The notes under the pieces are model-generated. The model had not been told where the DNA came from. It saw nothing but the letters and a program-made list of their open reading frames with translations, and searched no databases. Made by a program: the position numbers and the translations under genes. A stretch of DNA of 64,000 bases, from contig CAMRHE010000028.1 of assembly GCA_947044405.1 (NCBI GenBank), positions 10,708,001-10,772,000 of the forward strand, given 5' to 3'. Positions 48,830 through 62,100 of this stretch are shown in pieces. This DNA comes from Leptodactylus fallax. Lineage: Eukaryota > Chordata > Amphibia > Anura > Leptodactylidae. Position 1 is the stretch's first letter; each line of letters begins with the position of its first letter.

Positions 48830-49840
48830 GTTTTATGGGTATACAGTCATAGGAGCCCTGACAGTGTCATACACTATGTTTTATAGATATAGTCCTAGGA
48901 GCTCTGACAGTGTCATACACTATGTTTTATAGATATAGTCCTAGGAGCTCTGACAGTGTCATACACTATGTTTTAAAGATATATAGTCCTAGGAGTCCTG
49001 GCAGTGTCATACACTGTTTTATAGATATATAGTCCCAGGAGCCCTGACAGTGTCATACACTATGTTTTATAGATATAGAGTCCTAGAAGCCCTGACAATG
49101 TCATACACTATATTTTATAGTTATATAGTCCTAGAAGTCCTGACAGTGTTATACACTATGTTTTATAGATATTGAGTCCTAGGAGTCCTGACAGTGTCAT
49201 ACACTATGTTTTATAGTTATATAGTCCTAGGAGCTCTGACAGTGTCATACACTATGTTTTTCAGTTATATAGTCCTAGGTGCCCTGACAGTGTCATGCCG
49301 TGACATGTTTTATAAAAATAGATTTCTAGGGATGCTGACAGTGCTGGCAGTGTCATATATTATGTTTTATGGGTATTCAATCATAGGAGCCCTGACAGTG
49401 TCATACACTATGTTTTATAGATATAGTCCTAGGAGCTCTGACAATGTCATATACTTTGTTATAAAGATATATAGTCCTAGGAGTCCTGGCAGTGTCATAC
49501 ACTGTTTTATAGATATAGAGTCCTAGGAGCCCTGACAGTGTCATACACTATGTTTTATAGATATATAGTCCTAGGAGCCCTGACAGTGTCATGCACTATG
49601 TTTTATAGATATATAGTCCTAGGAGCCCTGACAGTGTCATACACTATGTTTTATAGATATGGAGTCCTAGGAGCCCTGACAGTGTCATACACTATGTTTT
49701 ATAGTTATATAGTCCTACGAGCCCAGACAGTGTCATACACTATGTTTTATAGATATATAGTCCTAGGTGTCCTGACAGTGTCCTGCCATGACATGTTTTA
49801 TAAAAATAGATTTCTAAGGATGCTGACAGTGCACCAGCTT
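48830..49840. repeat. 46-48-bp minisatellite
   Basis: About 21 units: gtcatacactatgttttata, then gatatatagtcctaggagcc, then ctgacagt. Frames across it are artefacts. Confidence 0.95.
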
Positions 49841-50234
49841 GGACATCTACATCAATCATGACCTGGTGTAGATTTCCTTTGTAATTCACTTTAGTCTTCT
49901 GGTGGTATAGTACATTTGTCAGGTTGAGGCATTCCTGTCCTAGCCTGCCTTGGGCTCTGACCCAATCTACCAATTTTTGTAAAAAAAAGTGTAAAGCGGG
50001 GTACAGAAAGATTGAAGTGGCACATCTTTGGTGCAAGAAAGGGTCATGCACCACATCTATTCCCATTTAAGTTAGTTTTCTGGCATAGAGGGAATACTGA
50101 ATTCCCCTGAGTGAGTTTAGATGCCCAGGAGATTCCAAGAATAAAAATAAAGTTATAACAAGATCCATCAACAGCATCTCCTGCTTGTTAATAGTTTGTA
50201 GGAAGCAGAATATGTAGACATGTCAACTCACCCG
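49841..50234. other. Plain sequence
   Basis: No gene or repeat family recognised. Confidence 0.35.
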
Positions 50235-50365
50235 GTGTGTAGCGTGTTCTACTTTATGCATTGTATATAAAGATCTCTATACAGTATTGTAGTGTCCTAC
50301 ATAATGTATTGTATATATAGAGATCTCTGTATAGTATTGTACTATCCTACATAATGTATTGTATA

Positions 50366-51171
50366 CAGTGGCTTGCAAAAGTATTCATACCCCTTGAACT
50401 TTTTCACATTTTGTCACCTTACAACCACAAACTTAAATGTATTTTATTGAGATTTTAAGTGATAACCAACACAAAGTAGCACATCATTGTGAAGTGGAAG
50501 GAAAATGATACATGGTTATCAAAATTTTAATCAAATAAAAATCTGAAAAACTGCAGCTCCACCAGAGTGACCATGGGCCTCTTGGCCGCTTCTCTGACCA
50601 GTACTCTCGATCTGTCAGTTTAGGTGGACGGCCTTGGTAGGCTTGCAGTTGTAGAATACTTTTTCCATTTATGGATGATGGATTGAACCGTGCTCCTTGG
50701 GATGCTCAAAACTCGGGATATTTTTTTATAACCTAACCCTGCTTCTCCACAATTTTATCTCTGACCTGTCTGGCGAGTTCCTTGGTCTTCACAATGCTGT
50801 TTGTTCACTAGTGTTCTCTAACAAACCACTGAGGCCTTCACAGAACAGGTGTATTTATACTGAGACTAAATTACACACAGCTGGACTCTATTAACTCATT
50901 AAGTGACTTCTGAAGGCAATTGTGCGCACTGGATTTTATTTAGGGGTATCAGAGTACAGGGGACTGAAGTCTCTTGAACATCACACTTTTCAGATTTTTA
51001 TTTGATTAAAATTTTGAAAACCATGTATCATTTTCCTTCCACTTCACAATTATCTGCTACTTTGTGTTGATCTAGCACTTAAAATCTAAATAAAATACAT
51101 TTAAGTTTGTGGTTCTAAGGTGAGAAAATGTGAAAAAGGTCAAGGGGCATGAATACCTTTGCAAGGCACTG
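50366..51171 (-). mobile_element. Tc1-like element with internal deletion
   Basis: Ends cagtggcttgcaaaagtatt and inverted aatacctttgcaaggcactg; TA on the left (50364-50365), TC on the right (51172-51173, presumably a mutated TA). Inverted repeats of about 185 bp share aaatacatttaagtttgtgg. Only the N-terminal part of the transposase gene remains. Family distinct from the other three Tc1-like elements here. Confidence 0.85.
50570..50805 (-). pseudogene. Tc1-like transposase N-terminal remnant
   Basis: The minus strand encodes, across frame breaks, KELARQVRDKIVEKQG, a helix-turn-helix region, and GRPPKLTDRE, the hinge motif of Tc1-like transposases. No catalytic DDE region remains. Clearly non-functional. 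Confidence 0.75.
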
Positions 51172-51490
51172 TCTATAGAGATCACATCACAGTATTGTAC
51201 TGTCTTACATAATTATTTTATATAGAGATCTCTATATAGTATTGTACTATCCTACATAACTTATTGTATATAGAGATTTCTATATAATATTGTACTGTCT
51301 TACATAATGTATTTTATATAGAGATCTCTATATAGTATTGTACTATCCTACATAATTTATTGTATATAGAGATTTCTATATAGTATTGTACTATCCTACA
51401 TAATGTATTGTATATATAGAGATCTCTACAGTATATAGTATTGTATTGTCCCTACATAACATATTGGCATATAGAGAGATCTCTGTTTTC

Positions 51491-52859
51491 CAGTATATTG
51501 TAAGCTTAAAGATATATTTTCTAAGCATACAATGTACTGACATATAAATATTTCTCTATATATAATACATATGTGGGGAAAGAAAGAGCTTGGTATGAGA
51601 AAAAAAACACAGTGAATGAAATACATTATTAAAACAAGGATTTATTATTATTTTTTTATAAAACGGCGCAATTGTTATTTTAAATCTGGGGTCTAATATT
51701 ATATTATTGAGTCTCTATATATGTAACTGTGCCCTTTTATAAAGACCACGCCCCTTAAAATGACCACTCCCACTTTTGCTGAGACCAGCCAACACCCAGT
51801 GAAGGGCTCTCCCAGGGAATATGTAGCGCATAGGAAAGAACTGAAAAGTAACAAAAACAGTACATGTATTATATAATATATACATTATTATATATTTGCT
51901 GACTGGCAGGAGCGGAGCTTTCCTTTCTATAATGTATTCTACAGTAAACCAATGACCGAAATGTATATTATTACATGGAGATATAGAGATATAAGACACG
52001 CGGTATGGATGTAAAGCTTCACATTGCTGTCAGCCTCTCTGGGTTTCTCTTGTAATAAATCATTTACTGCTTTTCAATAGTTGAGAGGAGAAGCTAAATG
52101 GATTACATTAATGACTAGACGCTCGCCTTAACTCCGCTCCCCGGGGTACAACATTTAGGTCAAAGAAAGTACAATAAAGCACTCAAGTAAATACCCCTGA
52201 ATTAGCAGGAATCTTCCTTTGTCTTAGACTAGGTGGAGTAGTAAGAATGCAGCAATGATTTTTCACTAAGTAGCGGGGTCTGGTGAGCAGAACGTGCGAG
52301 TATTGATGTGGACCTCCCAGGATATCATGCCATGTCACCACCCTCCAGTATGTCCCAAATACAGTACACTGCTTCAAAAAGACTTCGGTGGTTTCTTAGA
52401 AAATAATAAGATATCGCTTATGTAATTGTCTGGGATTCTTGTGCGAATGTTGACCCAGTCTGATCGCCATGAGGAATCAAGGAGGATTTTTTTTCCTTGT
52501 AGAGCAGATGGGCATCTTCTTTAATGGATCCTGATAGACGTCCTCAGGATCAATGGGAAGGAATTGAATTGTAAAATGTACCCCTCCCCTTCATCCGTAT
52601 CTTCTTACATACTCTGGTTAATATTGATGGATATGATATATGTCTTTCTTCAGCTGGATGTAAGTAATATTGAAATATGTGACATACAGATATAGCAAAG
52701 TTTAACTTGACACTACATGGCGACAATTCAGCATAGCTCTCTGGCCCTGTTACTCACAAAATGGAGGGGGGGAAGGAGGGTGTATTAGAGCAGTGTAGGG
52801 TGTAGCAGTTTGGTACAACAGAGAGCAGTCTGGAGCAATGGAGGGCAGTTTGCCCTATT
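51491..52859. other. Plain sequence
   Basis: No gene or known repeat recognised. Confidence 0.4.
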
Positions 52860-53520
52860 AGTGCTCACCACACCAACCATTAGTACCCCCATACATTATA
52901 ATGCCCCATTGGCACCCAACACACAGTATAATGCTCCATTAGTGCCCTCATACAGTATAATGCTCCATTAGAAATTTTCACACAGTATTATGCTCCATAA
53001 GTGACAAAACACAATATAATGCCATGTTTGTGCCCAGCACACACTATAATGCTTTATTAGATCCCATGACATAGTATAATGCTCCATTAGTGCCCTCCAT
53101 ACAGTATAATACTGCATTAGTGCCCTTCATACTGTATAATGCCCTGTTAGTGCCCACCACACAGTATAAGGCCCTATATAATTAGTGTCACCCAGTACTT
53201 TACTCCATTAGTGCTCCCTCATAGTATAATACTCTATTGGAGCCCGTCACACAGTATAATACTCTATAACTGCCAAAACACAGTAAAGTGCTCTCTTAGT
53301 GCCCAACAAACAGTATACTGATCCATTATTGCCCCCCATACAGTATAATGTTTCATTAGATCATGGCACACAGTATTATGCTCCATAAGTACCAAAACAC
53401 AGTATAATGGTCTGTTAGTGCCCATCACATAGCATTATGATCCATTAGTGCCCTCCATACAGTATAATGCTCCATTAGTGCCTTTCACACAATATAAAGG
53501 TAGTATATTGCCCCATTACT
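52860..53520. repeat. 32-bp minisatellite
   Basis: About 20 diverged units with cacagtataatgctccatta and gtgcccacca. Confidence 0.92.
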
Positions 53521-55172
53521 CTGTGTGGAGGCACCAATAGGACATTATGCCATGTGGAGGCCACTAATGGGGTTATTTGTGTATGTGTGCCATGTCAGCT
53601 AATAACCCCCTTGATCTTCCCTAAAATTCCAGTAATAATATTGACCCTCCTACTCCATTGTCCACCAGAGAAGGTTAACGTAATTTTATGAATTTTTCTT
53701 GCCTAAACCCAGGGTGTATTTTATAGTCAGACACATCTTATCTTTCAAAAATACAGTAATTATTTCATACGAAAAAGTTTAAATTAGCACATAATATTGT
53801 ATATTATTTCATGTGTACCTGACCAAAGTCCCAGAGTATTCTACCTCTAAATACTGGACCATAATGTGATAATAATCTCACCTCATATTTTCTTTTGCTT
53901 TCCTACTAAATTCTTCTATTTAACTTACTGAATAGATAGTACATGAAATGACCTGTTGGATAGAAAAGAAACCACTGACTGATATATGAGAGTGTTGTGG
54001 GCATGCTCTGTGAGAAATGCCATAGTCAAAGTACAGGGAGGAGAAGAAGGTGGGATGGTGCCATGACTCATTGTCATTGGTGTGATTGTGTTATCAGCCT
54101 GTAGTTGTAGGAGAGGTGATAACTTCCTTATAATTCTGCCCTGGGGTGGTAATAAGATGGCCGTTGACCCTATCCCCAATGTACACAGCCCAAGCTGAAA
54201 AGGAAGTAAGTTAGGATGTGGAGGTCGAATGTGTGGACTGGAATAATTGAGGATTTTTATTTCATACAGATAGTGAGATGGAATGCTAAAAAACACAAAA
54301 AGTGCTAAAAGAAAAACAATAAAATAAAAGTTTAAAGCAACATCTGACAAGGTGAGTAAACAGAATACTTCAGTTGGCGAGATGCCCTGTACTAAGGGGC
54401 AGAAGAATAAAAAAATTTCAACATAAAAACTTCATTCAACTACTTGCCCTCCGGGTGAAAGTTATTTATATGCAAGGGCATACCTGTAAAAAAAATAACT
54501 GGATAAAAAAGTAAAAAAAAAAAAAAAAATTAAGAACCTTAAAAAAAAAAGTTACTACCATACCAATATCACAAGTTCTAGCCCCGGCCCCGACGACACA
54601 TGAAAAATACTGTAAATGAGAGGGAAAACTATTCTAAACATGGTTCTAGTAGAAGTTTTTGATATTAAAACATAATAATAATTAATAATAATAAAACATA
54701 AAAAATGTGAAAAACAGACCCATTTCACCTCTTTTTTTTGTTTACATTTTCCCGTATACTGACATGAAAAACTGCGTTTCGTTGTGTCTGGTGTATCATG
54801 AATTGTGTTGTCTCTCTCATTTTTTTCCCTTCCCGTCTAACAGATGTTTTTGCACTTAATGAAATAATTCTTGAAAAGCATCGTGGACCATTGCGCGGAT
54901 GAATCTTGAGGCGAGCGCATTATTTATTTAGTCCACTCCATTATTTAATATGAGGTTCTCATCGTGTATATTTTACCCATCCCTTATCTCTACCACAACC
55001 ATCTAAGTCATTTATGGTAAATAAATGTCTTAAGAAGAAAACCAGAGGAGGAAGAGAAGAGTCGGAATGGGATGGATTGAAGGAAACCAGAATGGTTGAC
55101 TGTTAAAATCTACACTTTATATTCCAGACATGCAGTACAAATCCCCATTGTCCCTATTAGGGGCATTCTGTG
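53521..55172. other. Plain sequence with A-rich tracts
   Basis: A-rich runs at about 54513-54530 and 54541-54550. No gene recognised; the minus ORF at 54350-53925 has no known domain. Confidence 0.4.
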
Positions 55173-55478
55173 TTAAAGGGGACCTTTCACCTCTTGCACC
55201 AACTCTTCACCAAATTTTTCGCTAGTCCCTGGCACTCTCAAATAAAAGGTAGACAGTTTCAACACAAATTTGCTCTCTACAGGCAGGTGGGCGGTCCCTG
55301 TCTGTCTGACTGCCCACTTGACAGAAAATATCTAATTAGCATATTGGATGGTAAAACCATCTACACCAAACTGTGGGGGCTAAAACAAATTTCAATTTTA
55401 CCTGACAGTCAGTGGCGCGGCAGCTATTGTAGAGTGCAAAGAGTTGGTGTTGATGGAGATGGTAAAAGGTCCTCTTGA
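55173..55478. mobile_element. MITE with ttaaaggggacctttcac terminus
   Basis: Left end ttaaaggggacctttcacct with gcaccaactctt, and right end aagagttggtgttgatggag to taaaaggtcctctt, form a long inverted repeat. A frequent frog foldback element with a TTAA-type edge. Confidence 0.7.
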
Positions 55479-56164
55479 ACAGAGGGGGGTCCTTATACTT
55501 GGACCTTCATGTATAAGCTAGAACACAAAGAGGCTCCACAGAGGGTCTGTCTCTCTAGAGAATGCGGCATGTCCAAGTATTACAATGACATCCTATTATT
55601 TTCAATAAGAATTGTGTAATGTTACTTTTACCCTTTGGAGGCGCTGCAGGAAGTTTGAGCTGGTGATTAGCTCGTGTACACACAACTACCTATAGGAAGA
55701 CATCTTGCACATGCCTCAGATTACACCTAGTAACAGGTTCCTGGTTCTTCATAGGCTTGTATAATGAGAGCAGAACATGCAGTAAATAATGAAGATACAT
55801 CCACAAGCAAAAAGCTGCGTGAATAATAAATCTGTGAGGCTGCTATAAAAGAATATAAAGGATTCATGCACACCGCTGAGCCCAGTGCATGGAGGCTATA
55901 CAGCTTCTTGGTGTGAAGCCACCACGCCTGCATGCTCTCCACTACAGACAGGATCAGGTGCCCTGTGTACAGATATAGCAATTGTTGACTTGTCAGTATT
56001 GTATTGTAGTGCGCTGTTCTAATATACTTACTATTAAAGGCAGCCTACCACCACCAAAACCTCCTCTAAACCACTTATATGTTGTTGTAGGGTCAGCTAG
56101 TGACATAGAGAACAGACCTTTTTTATGTCAAAGTTAAATCTTGCTGCATAAAAAAATCAACTTT
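55479..56164. other. Plain sequence
   Basis: No gene recognised. The block at about 56034-56110 (ttaaaggcagcctaccacca) looks like one end of another dispersed repeat. Confidence 0.35.
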
Positions 56165-56465
56165 CAGGCCGGGGCCCCACATGGCGTAAACAGCGTTTTA
56201 CAGTCACAGCAAACTGGATGGGATTCTAGCGAATCCCATCTCCACTTTGCAGAAAAATACGCAGTGCGGACACTCGGCAATTTCCAAAACCATCATGGGT
56301 TTGGAAATCGCAGCATGTCAATTATATCTATGGAAATGTCAGTGGTTTCCTTATAGATATAATTGAAGCAGTACCTCTGCACTAAGAACTGTGGGAAGAA
56401 CTGTGATGCATTGCCACCTTGGCAACTTTTTTGCTGCGGGATGCCACTTGGGGCCTTAGCCTTAA
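56165..56465. mobile_element. MITE, family M core 2
   Basis: Termini ggccggggccccacatggcg and inverted cacttggggccttagcctta. Core shared with 28986 and 35311 (gaaatcgcagcatgtcaatt). Confidence 0.75.
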
Positions 56466-56612
56466 AGGGATTGTCCCGTTTATGACAAATATTGAGAAAC
56501 AAATGTTATTGTTTGTATAATAAAAAGTTGTACAATTTTCTAATATACTTTCTGTATCAATTCCTCATGGTTTTCTAGATCTCTGCTTGCTGCATTCAAT
56601 CTGCTTACTGGA

Positions 56613-56631
56613 TAAAAATTAGTCTATAGTC
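56613..56631. repeat. LINE target-site duplication, left copy
   Basis: The 19-bp sequence taaaaattagtctatagtc is identical to 63138-63156 and marks the 5' boundary of the LINE. Confidence 0.95.
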
Positions 56632-57679
56632 GGGGCGTGGCTAGCCGGAGAAGCAACAGGACGTACATTTTCCAGCTCCTATTAGTCACATTTGCGATCC
56701 ACCACATATCACCCTAATCCTGCACATTCTGGATCCTTTACTCACCCAAGGGCTTTCCCCTAAGCCCTAGTAAGCTGATCTTGGGTGTTAAAGCTGCTTT
56801 TCTGGCCTTTCTGCAGTGGCTCAGAGTCGGGGCCTACCTGCGCCTTCCTCCAGACCCGCCATTTTCTCCGCACCCCGGCCGTCGGGACGAGCATCTCCTG
56901 CACCGCGGACCTCCGCATCCTCCTCTGCCTCCGCTGACGTTGCTTTCTGCGGGACCAGGGAGTGACAGAGGCGGCAGCCCTGCGCGGTGCTGGTTGCCGC
57001 GCGGGGCGACAGAGCGGCGGCTGTTGAGGGCAGCGGTTACTGCACTAAGGCCTACAGCGGGGGACAGCACAGCGCTCCCAACCAGAAGAGGGGGCCTATA
57101 TTCCTGAGCAACGCTGCACATCCCAGATCCTGGACGCAGACCTCGGACACAAGGTACACTGCAGGCAGCGCGGGCAGGGGGAGTGCTGGGATCCCTTACA
57201 TACATCAGGGAGACTCAAAACGAGGCCCGATTAGCGGCAAAGCAGTGCCTGCACTGTGACCCTATCCTGGGTATCTCCACTCATACAAAATATAGGCCTT
57301 ACCTGACCTATCGCTTTGGCCCCAGGGCAGCCAGAGCCGGGCCCTGTACAGACGTAGTCTATCCCGCCAACCTACGAATAATCAGGCCCTGAGCGGACCC
57401 TCACCTGTACTCCTGCCCTACTAGTCTTGTGCAGGCCTGCATCTCCACCTCAGCTCAGCAACCCCTAATTGGCCTCCACACATACAGCTCTAGCTGAAAC
57501 TCCACTGAGCTGCAGCTCAATTTTTCCCCACAGAATTCTCGTAGGTACCTCTCCCCTTGGGTGATGGCGACTTAGTTCTGGGGATCCAGTGCACCCTAAG
57601 CGACTCTTAGCGACAAACAGCCTGTCTGAAAATATCTGCCCTTTAAACGCTGAATTGCGGGAGACGAATATCTGGCAAC
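56632..57679 (+). promoter_or_regulatory. LINE 5' UTR, CpG-rich, presumed internal promoter
   Basis: About 1,050 bp starting ggggcgtggctagccggag, CpG-rich especially at 56820-57190. Full-length LINEs carry an internal promoter here; no specific box was identified, so promoter activity is inferred from family knowledge. ORFs within it have no known domain. Confidence 0.6.
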
Positions 57680-58759
57680 ATGGTGAAGGGTAGGAAATCC
57701 GTCAAGAAACCTGATAATAACCTGACTAACTACTTTGAGTGGGACCGTGGCGTGGAGGGAGAACCGGGACCTACACTTGACGACCATACAGAGCGCACAC
57801 TCTCAACGCCTACGACTGCCATAATCACAGCGACATTTGTAGAGGGGGAAGGCCTTAACCACACCAAAGCTCTAATGGATCCTCTTCTACCTCCAACCCC
57901 TGACGATATCCGATCAGCGGCACCACAAATCCATTATACATCCACTCAATCCAGCAAGGAGCAGACCTCCCCCTTACGACACTCACCATCTCCGAGTACC
58001 AGTCCGCTCAAACAAAAACCTCGTCTGGAACTCCCTGGAGACCTAACCTACTCCGAAGACCAACCCTCCTCCAAGACCTTTCCATCCACTCAAATGACTG
58101 GCCTAGACGGCTTCCCGACCACTAGTGGTCCCGCCTCTGAACATACTCTGAGAGATATGCTTCTGGCCCTCCGCAGTTCCCTTCAGGCGGATTTTTCACA
58201 ATTGCTTCAGCCTCTTCAGTCCTCAGTCAATGCACTAGATGGACGAGTAACACATATTGAAACCAAAATGGGCGATTTCGCTGCATCGCACAACAAAATC
58301 ATCGATGCACACAATGACCTTGAAGACGAGGTTGAGAATCTCAAAGCCAAAGTGGCTGACATGGAGGACCGGTCCCGCAGGAACAACATCAAATTCAGAG
58401 GTATTTCAGAACAGGTCCAAACAGCTGATCTGCTTCCATACCTACAGGATTATGTCCGATTTCTACTACCTGACTCTACTAATACGGATATCATCATTGA
58501 CAGAGCACATAGGCTTCCTCGCCCCAGACATCTGGGAGACGAGATCCCGAGAGACGTCTTGGCGAGATTCCACTTCTTCCATATAAAAGAAAGATTACTA
58601 GAAGCTGCTCGTAAGCAGAAATCTTGGCCTCCCAAATTCAAAGAGGTGCAGTTATACACGGACCTCTCAGCTATGACCCTTCGCCTCCGCAGAGACTTAC
58701 TCCCGGTCACAACAACGCTTCGCAAAAACAAGATCCAATATAGATGGGGTTTCCTGTGA
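57680..58759 (+). CDS. LINE ORF1 protein (L1 ORF1p-like), frameshifted near the C-terminus
   Basis: RNA-binding protein that packages LINE RNA and acts as a nucleic-acid chaperone. Starts at the ATG at 57680. Residues 1-150 are Ser/Thr/Pro-rich and probably disordered. Residues 155-232 form a heptad-rich coiled coil (TLRDMLLALRSSLQADFSQL, later LEDEVENLKAKVADMED). RRNNIKFRGI at 233-241 is the hallmark start of the L1 ORF1 RRM domain. The C-terminal domain begins around RAHRLPRP and runs to the stop at 58757-58759. That stop follows a one-base loss in the GGGGTTT run at 58747-58752: the next frame continues from 58753 with a plausible C-terminal tail to a TGA at 58921-58923, about 55 more residues. 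This copy therefore makes a truncated ORF1p, unless the missing base is a sequencing error. Confidence 0.88.
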   Translation: MVKGRKSVKKPDNNLTNYFEWDRGVEGEPGPTLDDHTERTLSTPTTAIITATFVEGEGLNHTKALMDPLLPPTPDDIRSAAPQIHYTSTQSSKEQTSPLRHSPSPSTSPLKQKPRLELPGDLTYSEDQPSSKTFPSTQMTGLDGFPTTSGPASEHTLRDMLLALRSSLQADFSQLLQPLQSSVNALDGRVTHIETKMGDFAASHNKIIDAHNDLEDEVENLKAKVADMEDRSRRNNIKFRGISEQVQTADLLPYLQDYVRFLLPDSTNTDIIIDRAHRLPRPRHLGDEIPRDVLARFHFFHIKERLLEAARKQKSWPPKFKEVQLYTDLSAMTLRLRRDLLPVTTTLRKNKIQYRWGFL

Positions 58760-59148
58760 AATTGATTGTCGCTAAAGACGGGACCACCTTCACCATCCAT
58801 AACTTGAATCAAGGCAAAGCGTTATTATCGACTTGGAGAATGCCAATCTCTCTTCCTCAAGAGGCGGCAGGTCCCTCTCCTCCCTCAGCTACAGGGCGTA
58901 GATCTCCCACAAACCGCAAATGATATTCTAGGATGGCTATCCCTATCCACTCAGGTGCACAACCCCCTTTGCTCTAGTGGCTTAACCGGCAAGCCTATAA
59001 CCAATACCCCCACATATACAGTAAGCTGTATTCGTCTTTGAACTGTTTGTTCATCTGTTTTGTCTATTGATCTTCTTACTTGCGAAACTGCCTACTCGTC
59101 TTCTGCAGATTCAACATTCCCACGACGTCCATACTCTTAGGTGACACT

Positions 59149-62100
59149 ATGGTGATCAAGTTGGCCTCTCTCAACGTCCGTGGCCTAAACAGTCCACAGA
59201 AGCGAACGTATATTTGGAAGGAGGCTCTCTCACTCTCCGCGGATGTTTTCTGCGCACAAGAAACCCACCTTCTACAAAAAGACGCCTTCAGGGTAAAACA
59301 CCCATCCTTCCCTATAATCTGCCACGCACACCACCGATCTAAAAAACGGGGAGTCCTTGTCGCTTTTAGAGACTCAGTGGCATTTTCCTTAACGGCACAA
59401 AAAGCGGACCCCCAAGGCAGATTCCTCATAATTGTTTGCCTCCTCAATAACATCCCCTATACAATAGTCAACATATACGCTCCACAGCAAAAGACCCTGG
59501 CATTTTTACACAAAGTCCGAAGACACATTCAGGAAATCCAACAGGGTGCGTTAATAATTTGTGGAGACTTCAATAACATAGTGGATCCCTCTCTGGATTC
59601 TACCAACGCCAACAGAGACAACACTTCCTGCCTGCTCCAATTTCCGAACACTGAAAATCTTTATGATATCTGGCGCGCACATCATGCGGGCGAAAGGGAC
59701 TATACCTATTTCTCAGCAGTACACGGTTCTTACTCTCGCATTGATATGTTCATGGTAGACCTTCATACCCTGATGAGCTCCAAAACATCCACGATTGAAT
59801 CTATCACATGGTCAGACCACGCAGCCATCACTCTCACCATAGAAGAAAAGATTCCACCTTCTGCTGCTAGACTCTGGAGAAACAATACATACCTAATGAG
59901 TCACCTTACTTATCGCCCGATAATAGAAAAAGACCTCCAGGATTTTTTCCAGACCAACTCCATATCTACAGAGGATCCCTACACTCTCTGGAACGCTCAC
60001 AAAGCGTACATTCGTGGCACACTTATAAAAATCGCACATAGAAACAAGAAAGAACGCCAGAAAGCGATTACGGTAGCAATGTCAACACTTCGCACTTTAG
60101 AAGCCGCGAACAAAACCAATCCGAACCCGAATACTTCTGAACAGCTCACCCAGGCTAGACAGCAACTGCGTCTCCTTCTTTTACAAGATTACGAAAAGGC
60201 GTTAAAACGATCTAAAGCGCGATTTTACTCCCAAAGCAACAAAGCCGGCAGACTACTGGCTAGACAACTTCGGGCAAGGGTAGTTAAATCGCGGATTCCA
60301 TACATCAAGCACCCTGTCACTAAAGTACATTTAACAGACCCAAGAGACATCGCCAACTCTTTTAAGAACTACTACGCACAGTTGTATAATCTACAGGAAC
60401 ACACCCCTCTTCCACCTGACCATTCCACCTTGGTATCCGGCTTCTTAAACAACTTAAAGTTATCAGGCCTGACAGATGAACATCTCTTGGCCCTAAACAC
60501 CCCTATTACTCTTCCAGAAGTCCTACAAACCATAGAGTCCTTACCTAAGGGTAAGTCACCAGGTCCAGATGGTTTCTCCAACGAATATTTAATCTATTTC
60601 CAGCAAATTCTTGCTCCATCTCTCCTGAATTTCTTCAACCATGCCATGTCGGGTGCACCGCTTCCGCGCGAATCGTTGACGGCATTAATTGTCACCCTTC
60701 CTAAACCCGGTAAATCAGCAGATGTCCCACAAAATTTCAGGCCAATCTCGCTGCTAAATTCGGACCTCAAGCTTTATGCGAAGATCCTAGCAGCACGGCT
60801 AGCTCCCATTCTTCCAGACTTAATTGGCACAGACCAAGTGGGCTTCGTTAAAGGCCGCCAAGCCTCAGACAACACCAGACGTGTCCTACATTTGGTAGAT
60901 CACCTGGAACGCAACAAGACCCCATCCCTAATGGTCGCCTTAGATGCTGAGAAGGCGTTTGACCGGATCAACTGGGCATTCGCTTTCTCCGTCCTACAGA
61001 AACTGCGATTCTCTGGCCCTATCCTCACTGCTATCTCAAACCTATACTCATCCCCATCGGCCAGAGTGTTTACTAACAGCACACTGTCGGACAGCTTTGA
61101 TATCAAGAATGGAACGAGGCAGGGGTGCCCTCTCTCTCCATTGATCTTTATTCTCACCATTGAACCATTAGCACAAGCCCTGAGACAAAACGACAGAGTC
61201 CAGGGAGTGCACATAGAGGGTTCCTCTCATCTCATCTCCCTCTACGCTGATGATATCATATTGTCCTTAACCTACCCAGAAACATCTCTACCAGCTGCTG
61301 TCGAAACTCTCAGAGATTATGGGGCTCTCTCTTTTTATAGACTCAACGAAGCCAAAACACAAATTCTCCCCCTGAACGTTCCCATGCCTCTTTTGGAACA
61401 TCTCAAAGAGAGGTTTCCCTACGACTGGAAATCGACAGATCTGGACTACTTGGGAATAAGGATCACTCCCTACATCGCACAGGTGGCCAAAGCAAACTAT
61501 ATGCCTCGGCTGACGGATCTGGAGAGAGAGTGTCGATCCTATTCAGGACTCACCCTGTCATGGCTAGGTAGGGTATCTGCCTTTCAAATGATGCTGCTCC
61601 CAAAACTATTATACTTATTTAGAACTATACCCGTAGCACCCCCCCTTACGTTCCTCCAGAAAATTAACGCTATGCTCAACAAACTTATCTGGAACTCCAA
61701 AAAGCCGAGACTCCCATCTTCTATCCTGCACAGAAAACGGGGAGTGGGAGGCTTGGGAATACCAAACATATATGATTACTACATGGCCTCACATCTTTCT
61801 ACTCTAAAGGACTGGTGGCATAACAACGCCCATAAATCCTGGATCACCATTGAGTCTCGTATGATACCACATCACAGTCTCAAATCTTGGCTCTTATACT
61901 CCCTCTGGACGGATGTGGTACCCTCTCTCACGTCTCCAATTCTACAACATCTCATAGACAGCTGGCGACATATCCATCACTCTACAGGCAAGACGCAGAT
62001 ACTACACATCAAGCAGGCCCCAATTGAATTCTTAGAACTAACAATCCTGGATCTCAACTTATCCATCTGGAAATCATCAGGTATCACCTCTATTTCAATG

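Larger units (their letters stand above)
50235..51490. repeat. AT-rich minisatellite, about 50-bp unit, split by a Tc1 element
   Basis: Units with tatagagatctctatatagt, attgtactatcctacataat and gtattgta. Two to three units lie left of the Tc1 element at 50366-51171 and about five to the right, in the same orientation, so the transposon landed in an existing array. Confidence 0.9.

Noticed and set aside
56781..57392. ORFs in the GC-rich region before LINE ORF1
   Set aside because: High GC lowers stop frequency in the LINE 5' UTR; the ORFs overlap on both strands and lack known domains.
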